Translations under genes and position numbers: made by a program
Source: Kiritimatiellota bacterium
Lineage (GTDB): Bacteria > Verrucomicrobiota > Kiritimatiellia > JAAZAB01
Length of the DNA stretch: 64,000 nt
Direction of reading: 5' to 3'
NCBI GenBank assembly: GCA_026398415.1
Contig: JAPLSY010000032.1
Location: 1 to 64,000 of the forward strand
The notes under the pieces: model-generated
Told to the model about the DNA's origin: nothing
The model's database searches: none
The model's input: the letters and a program-made list of their open reading frames with translations, nothing else
In this document: positions 62,094 to 64,000 of the stretch, piece after piece
Numbering within the stretch: the first letter of the stretch is position 1
Layout: each line of letters starts with the position of its first letter

Positions 62094-63107
62094 ATGAGCC
62101 GCAAGATCGCCCTGGACACCATCTGCCTGCGTCCGACGCCCCGTATTGCCCACACCGAATATTCCATGGATTACCATAAGGAATACATTGCCAAGCTTGG
62201 CCAGCCCCTGAATGACGCGTGGGATATCGACTTTATCTGGCGTACAGACAATGGACCGATCGACTGGGGAGCGCAAGGGCGTGCCACTGATATGGGCCAT
62301 GCCGTTTATGCCGCCGACGGCAGCGACCTCCATCAAGCGCATCCCTGTCCCTTCCTGGATCCGGAAGAGGTTTATGAATTCGATCCGGTACGTGAATATG
62401 GGATTCCCGCGCACCGCGAGTTGGTCAAGTACTATGCAGACAGCTATCAAAAAGCGCAGGCCGCCAATCCCAACCAACTGGTCACGGGTGGATATTATCC
62501 AACGGTCATTTCCGGAGCTATCGCCGCGTTTGGCTGGGATATGTTGCTTCTGGCCGCGGCGGATGAGGCGCGATTTGCAAAAGTGCTTGAGCGCATCGGC
62601 GACTACACGCGGCATTACGTTCTGGCCCAGGCGGAAACGGACATCGAAGTGTTCATCCAGCACGACGATATGGTGTGGACCGAGGGTCCCTTCATCAGTC
62701 CGGAGTTCTATCGGGGCGTTATTTTTCCCCTCTTCAAACGGATGTGGGAACCCCTCAAAAAGGCCGGAAAAAAGGTACTTTTCTGCTCCGACGGTACCTT
62801 CGATATGTTCATGGAGGATATTGCCGCCTGCGGCGCCGACGGCTTTATCTTTGAGCCGACCAACAACCTGGATTACGTAGTGGAACGTTTCGGCAAAACT
62901 CATTGCATCGTGGGCAGCAAGGTGGATTGTCGCACGATGACATTCGGAACATGGGCACAGGTCAAGGCGGAAATTGACGCCACGCTCGTGCTGGCCAGAA
63001 AATGCCCGGGCTTTATGTGGGCCGTCGGCAACCACATTCCGGCCAATGTTTCGGATGAAATGTGCGCCAATTACATTCGCTACTTGAAGGCCAACTGGAA
63101 ACGGTAA
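62094..63107 (+). CDS. UroD-family protein
   Basis: The 337 aa protein has the UroD/MtaA fold but lacks the usual MxxRERV start, beginning MSRKIALDTICLRPTPRIAH. The zinc-motif region is LFCSDGTFDMFM, with Cys at the His position and Asp at the Cys position of HxCG. GADGFIFEPTNNLDYVVERF and the GNHIPANV end fit the family. A GAGGAGG ribosome site precedes ATG 62094. It is controlled, probably, by the divergent AraC gene and lies next to a fucosidase gene. Confidence 0.78.
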   Translation: MSRKIALDTICLRPTPRIAHTEYSMDYHKEYIAKLGQPLNDAWDIDFIWRTDNGPIDWGAQGRATDMGHAVYAADGSDLHQAHPCPFLDPEEVYEFDPVREYGIPAHRELVKYYADSYQKAQAANPNQLVTGGYYPTVISGAIAAFGWDMLLLAAADEARFAKVLERIGDYTRHYVLAQAETDIEVFIQHDDMVWTEGPFISPEFYRGVIFPLFKRMWEPLKKAGKKVLFCSDGTFDMFMEDIAACGADGFIFEPTNNLDYVVERFGKTHCIVGSKVDCRTMTFGTWAQVKAEIDATLVLARKCPGFMWAVGNHIPANVSDEMCANYIRYLKANWKR

Positions 63108-63143
63108 TCGCCGTGGGGCCGTTGCGCGGTCTGTCTCTACTGT

Positions 63144-64000
63144 TCATTGTACGGCTGTGGAGGTCTCTTGCCCTGTAACTGCCACAACCGGCCAATTTTC
63201 AATCGGCCGGTCAAACTCAAGTTTAATCACCGGCAATTCGTTTATTAGGCGCTCGACCGGCAGATGGTAAAGACGCAAAGCGGTTTTAACCGGCTCCATA
63301 TGCAGGATGGGCAGACGGTTGAGATCGAAGCCAACCGGTTCGCCGGTGTTCAGCAGCGTTGCCCGTGCCGGCAGAATATTTATCGGATTCAGAATCACCG
63401 ACGTTGTCTTGGGCTCTTCAATAAGATGAACATACAAAACATTATTCTTACTTGTCAGGATTACATCCCGGTTGGCGGTTAATCCGCAGGAAAATCCGGT
63501 ATCCTGCCATGCTTCGCCAACCCGGTTGTACCATCGGCCGATTACCTGCAATATGCGCGCCTGCTCCGGCGGAATAAGACCATCCGCATCGGGACCGACA
63601 TTAAGCAGAAAATTAGCCCTCTTGGACAACATCATATCCATACGGCGCATGAGATAATGGGGTGTAAAATAGTCTTCATCTTTGCGGAACCCCCAACTCT
63701 GGGAGCCGATCGATTCGCAGGCTTCAGTTGGCCTGGCAAACGCTTCAAACGCATAAGCCGACTTGTCATAATTGCGTTCCGGGGTTCCGAAATCACCCTC
63801 GTCCCATCCGCGGTCATTAATCACGCAGGATGGTTGAAGATTGCGGATTAATGCGTTGACCGATCGGTCAACAATGCCCGTGCGGTTGGTGTCCCACCAG
63901 AACATATCCAGCTTGCCATAGTTGCTGCAAAGTTCCCGGACTTGGGCACGGATAAACTGCATATATTTGTCATAATCAGGTTCATCGCCGGGCTCGGCGG
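63144..64000 (-). CDS. GH29 alpha-L-fucosidase, C-terminal part (runs off the right edge)
   Basis: The frame is open to the window end; the last upstream codons read EPDYDKY before MQFIRAQVRELCSNYG. Visible are LDMFWWDTN, with the Asp expected as the GH29 nucleophile, INDRGW, ESIGSQSWGFRKDEDYFTPH, LLNVGPDADGLIPPEQ and IGRWYNRVGEAW, all typical of GH29, then a C-terminal beta-sandwich of about 110 residues. The N-terminal half of the barrel is outside the window. It removes alpha-linked fucose from glycans. Confidence 0.9.
   Translation of the reverse strand, partial: AEPGDEPDYDKYMQFIRAQVRELCSNYGKLDMFWWDTNRTGIVDRSVNALIRNLQPSCVINDRGWDEGDFGTPERNYDKSAYAFEAFARPTEACESIGSQSWGFRKDEDYFTPHYLMRRMDMMLSKRANFLLNVGPDADGLIPPEQARILQVIGRWYNRVGEAWQDTGFSCGLTANRDVILTSKNNVLYVHLIEEPKTTSVILNPINILPARATLLNTGEPVGFDLNRLPILHMEPVKTALRLYHLPVERLINELPVIKLEFDRPIENWPVVAVTGQETSTAVQ

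Noticed and set aside
62004-63035. 343-codon minus-strand frame
   Set aside because: Antisense to the UroD-like gene at 62094, which has a ribosome site and family motifs.

Overview
The window reads as chromosome from a Gram-negative, carbohydrate-degrading bacterium. Outer-membrane lipoproteins, an RND efflux system and a parvulin chaperone point to two membranes. Two GH35 beta-galactosidases, a GH29 fucosidase, a sialidase/BNR protein, a heparinase-like lyase, several Gfo/Idh/MocA dehydrogenases, Pmp-like beta-helix proteins and at least five UroD-type methyltransferase homologues recall the Kiritimatiellota/Lentisphaerota/Verrucomicrobiota (PVC) group. That placement is inferred from gene content only; no rRNA is present.

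Left edge (1-4217): a run of nine small minus-strand genes, each followed by a 56-66 bp imperfect palindrome with the features of integron attC sites. The box opening each cassette is complementary to the R'' box of the attC closing the same cassette, in every case at 6 or 7 of 7 positions. No integrase or attI is visible, so this is a CALIN-like cassette array. It starts 1-2 bases after the stop codon of a homocysteine methyltransferase/MTHFR fusion gene. Most cassettes encode small membrane or exported proteins; one carries an RNSYVH motif typical of HEPN RNases.

6.2-26.3 kb: plus-strand genes for sugar use: an amidohydrolase, a GHL10-like lipoprotein, a tagatose/psicose-type epimerase, a LacI regulator overlapping a GH35 gene, a UroD-like gene, a second, very large GH35 gene, two more UroD-like genes, two zinc alcohol dehydrogenases, an UlaG-like hydrolase, an FGGY (sedoheptulokinase-like) kinase, an AraC regulator and a beta-helix surface protein. 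Two truncated 5' ends of further UroD genes lie between them.

26.3-42.6 kb: all minus strand. An aminotransferase, an AbiE-type toxin/antitoxin pair in reversed order, ettA, typA, a UroD-like gene, an APH-fold kinase, a D-aminopeptidase, two Gfo/Idh/MocA genes, a frameshifted copy of the beta-helix gene, a BNR sialidase-like protein and an AraC regulator. The two beta-helix copies form a 12 kb-spaced inverted pair. A conserved 72 bp element with three helically phased TGCA words lies upstream of both the sialidase gene and the Gfo/Idh operon, and looks like the operator of the adjacent AraC protein.

43-64 kb: a heparinase II/III-like lyase, the housekeeping run mfd - parvulin - pdxA, a tRNA-Leu(TAG) nested between the two halves of a broken tRNA-Leu, a Gfo/Idh/MocA gene followed by a truncated epimerase, a BaiN-type flavoprotein, a TetR-controlled RND efflux operon with a clear sigma-70 promoter and palindromic operator, a stand-alone CBM48 protein, an AraC regulator divergent from a UroD-like gene, and the 3' part of a GH29 fucosidase gene running off the right edge.
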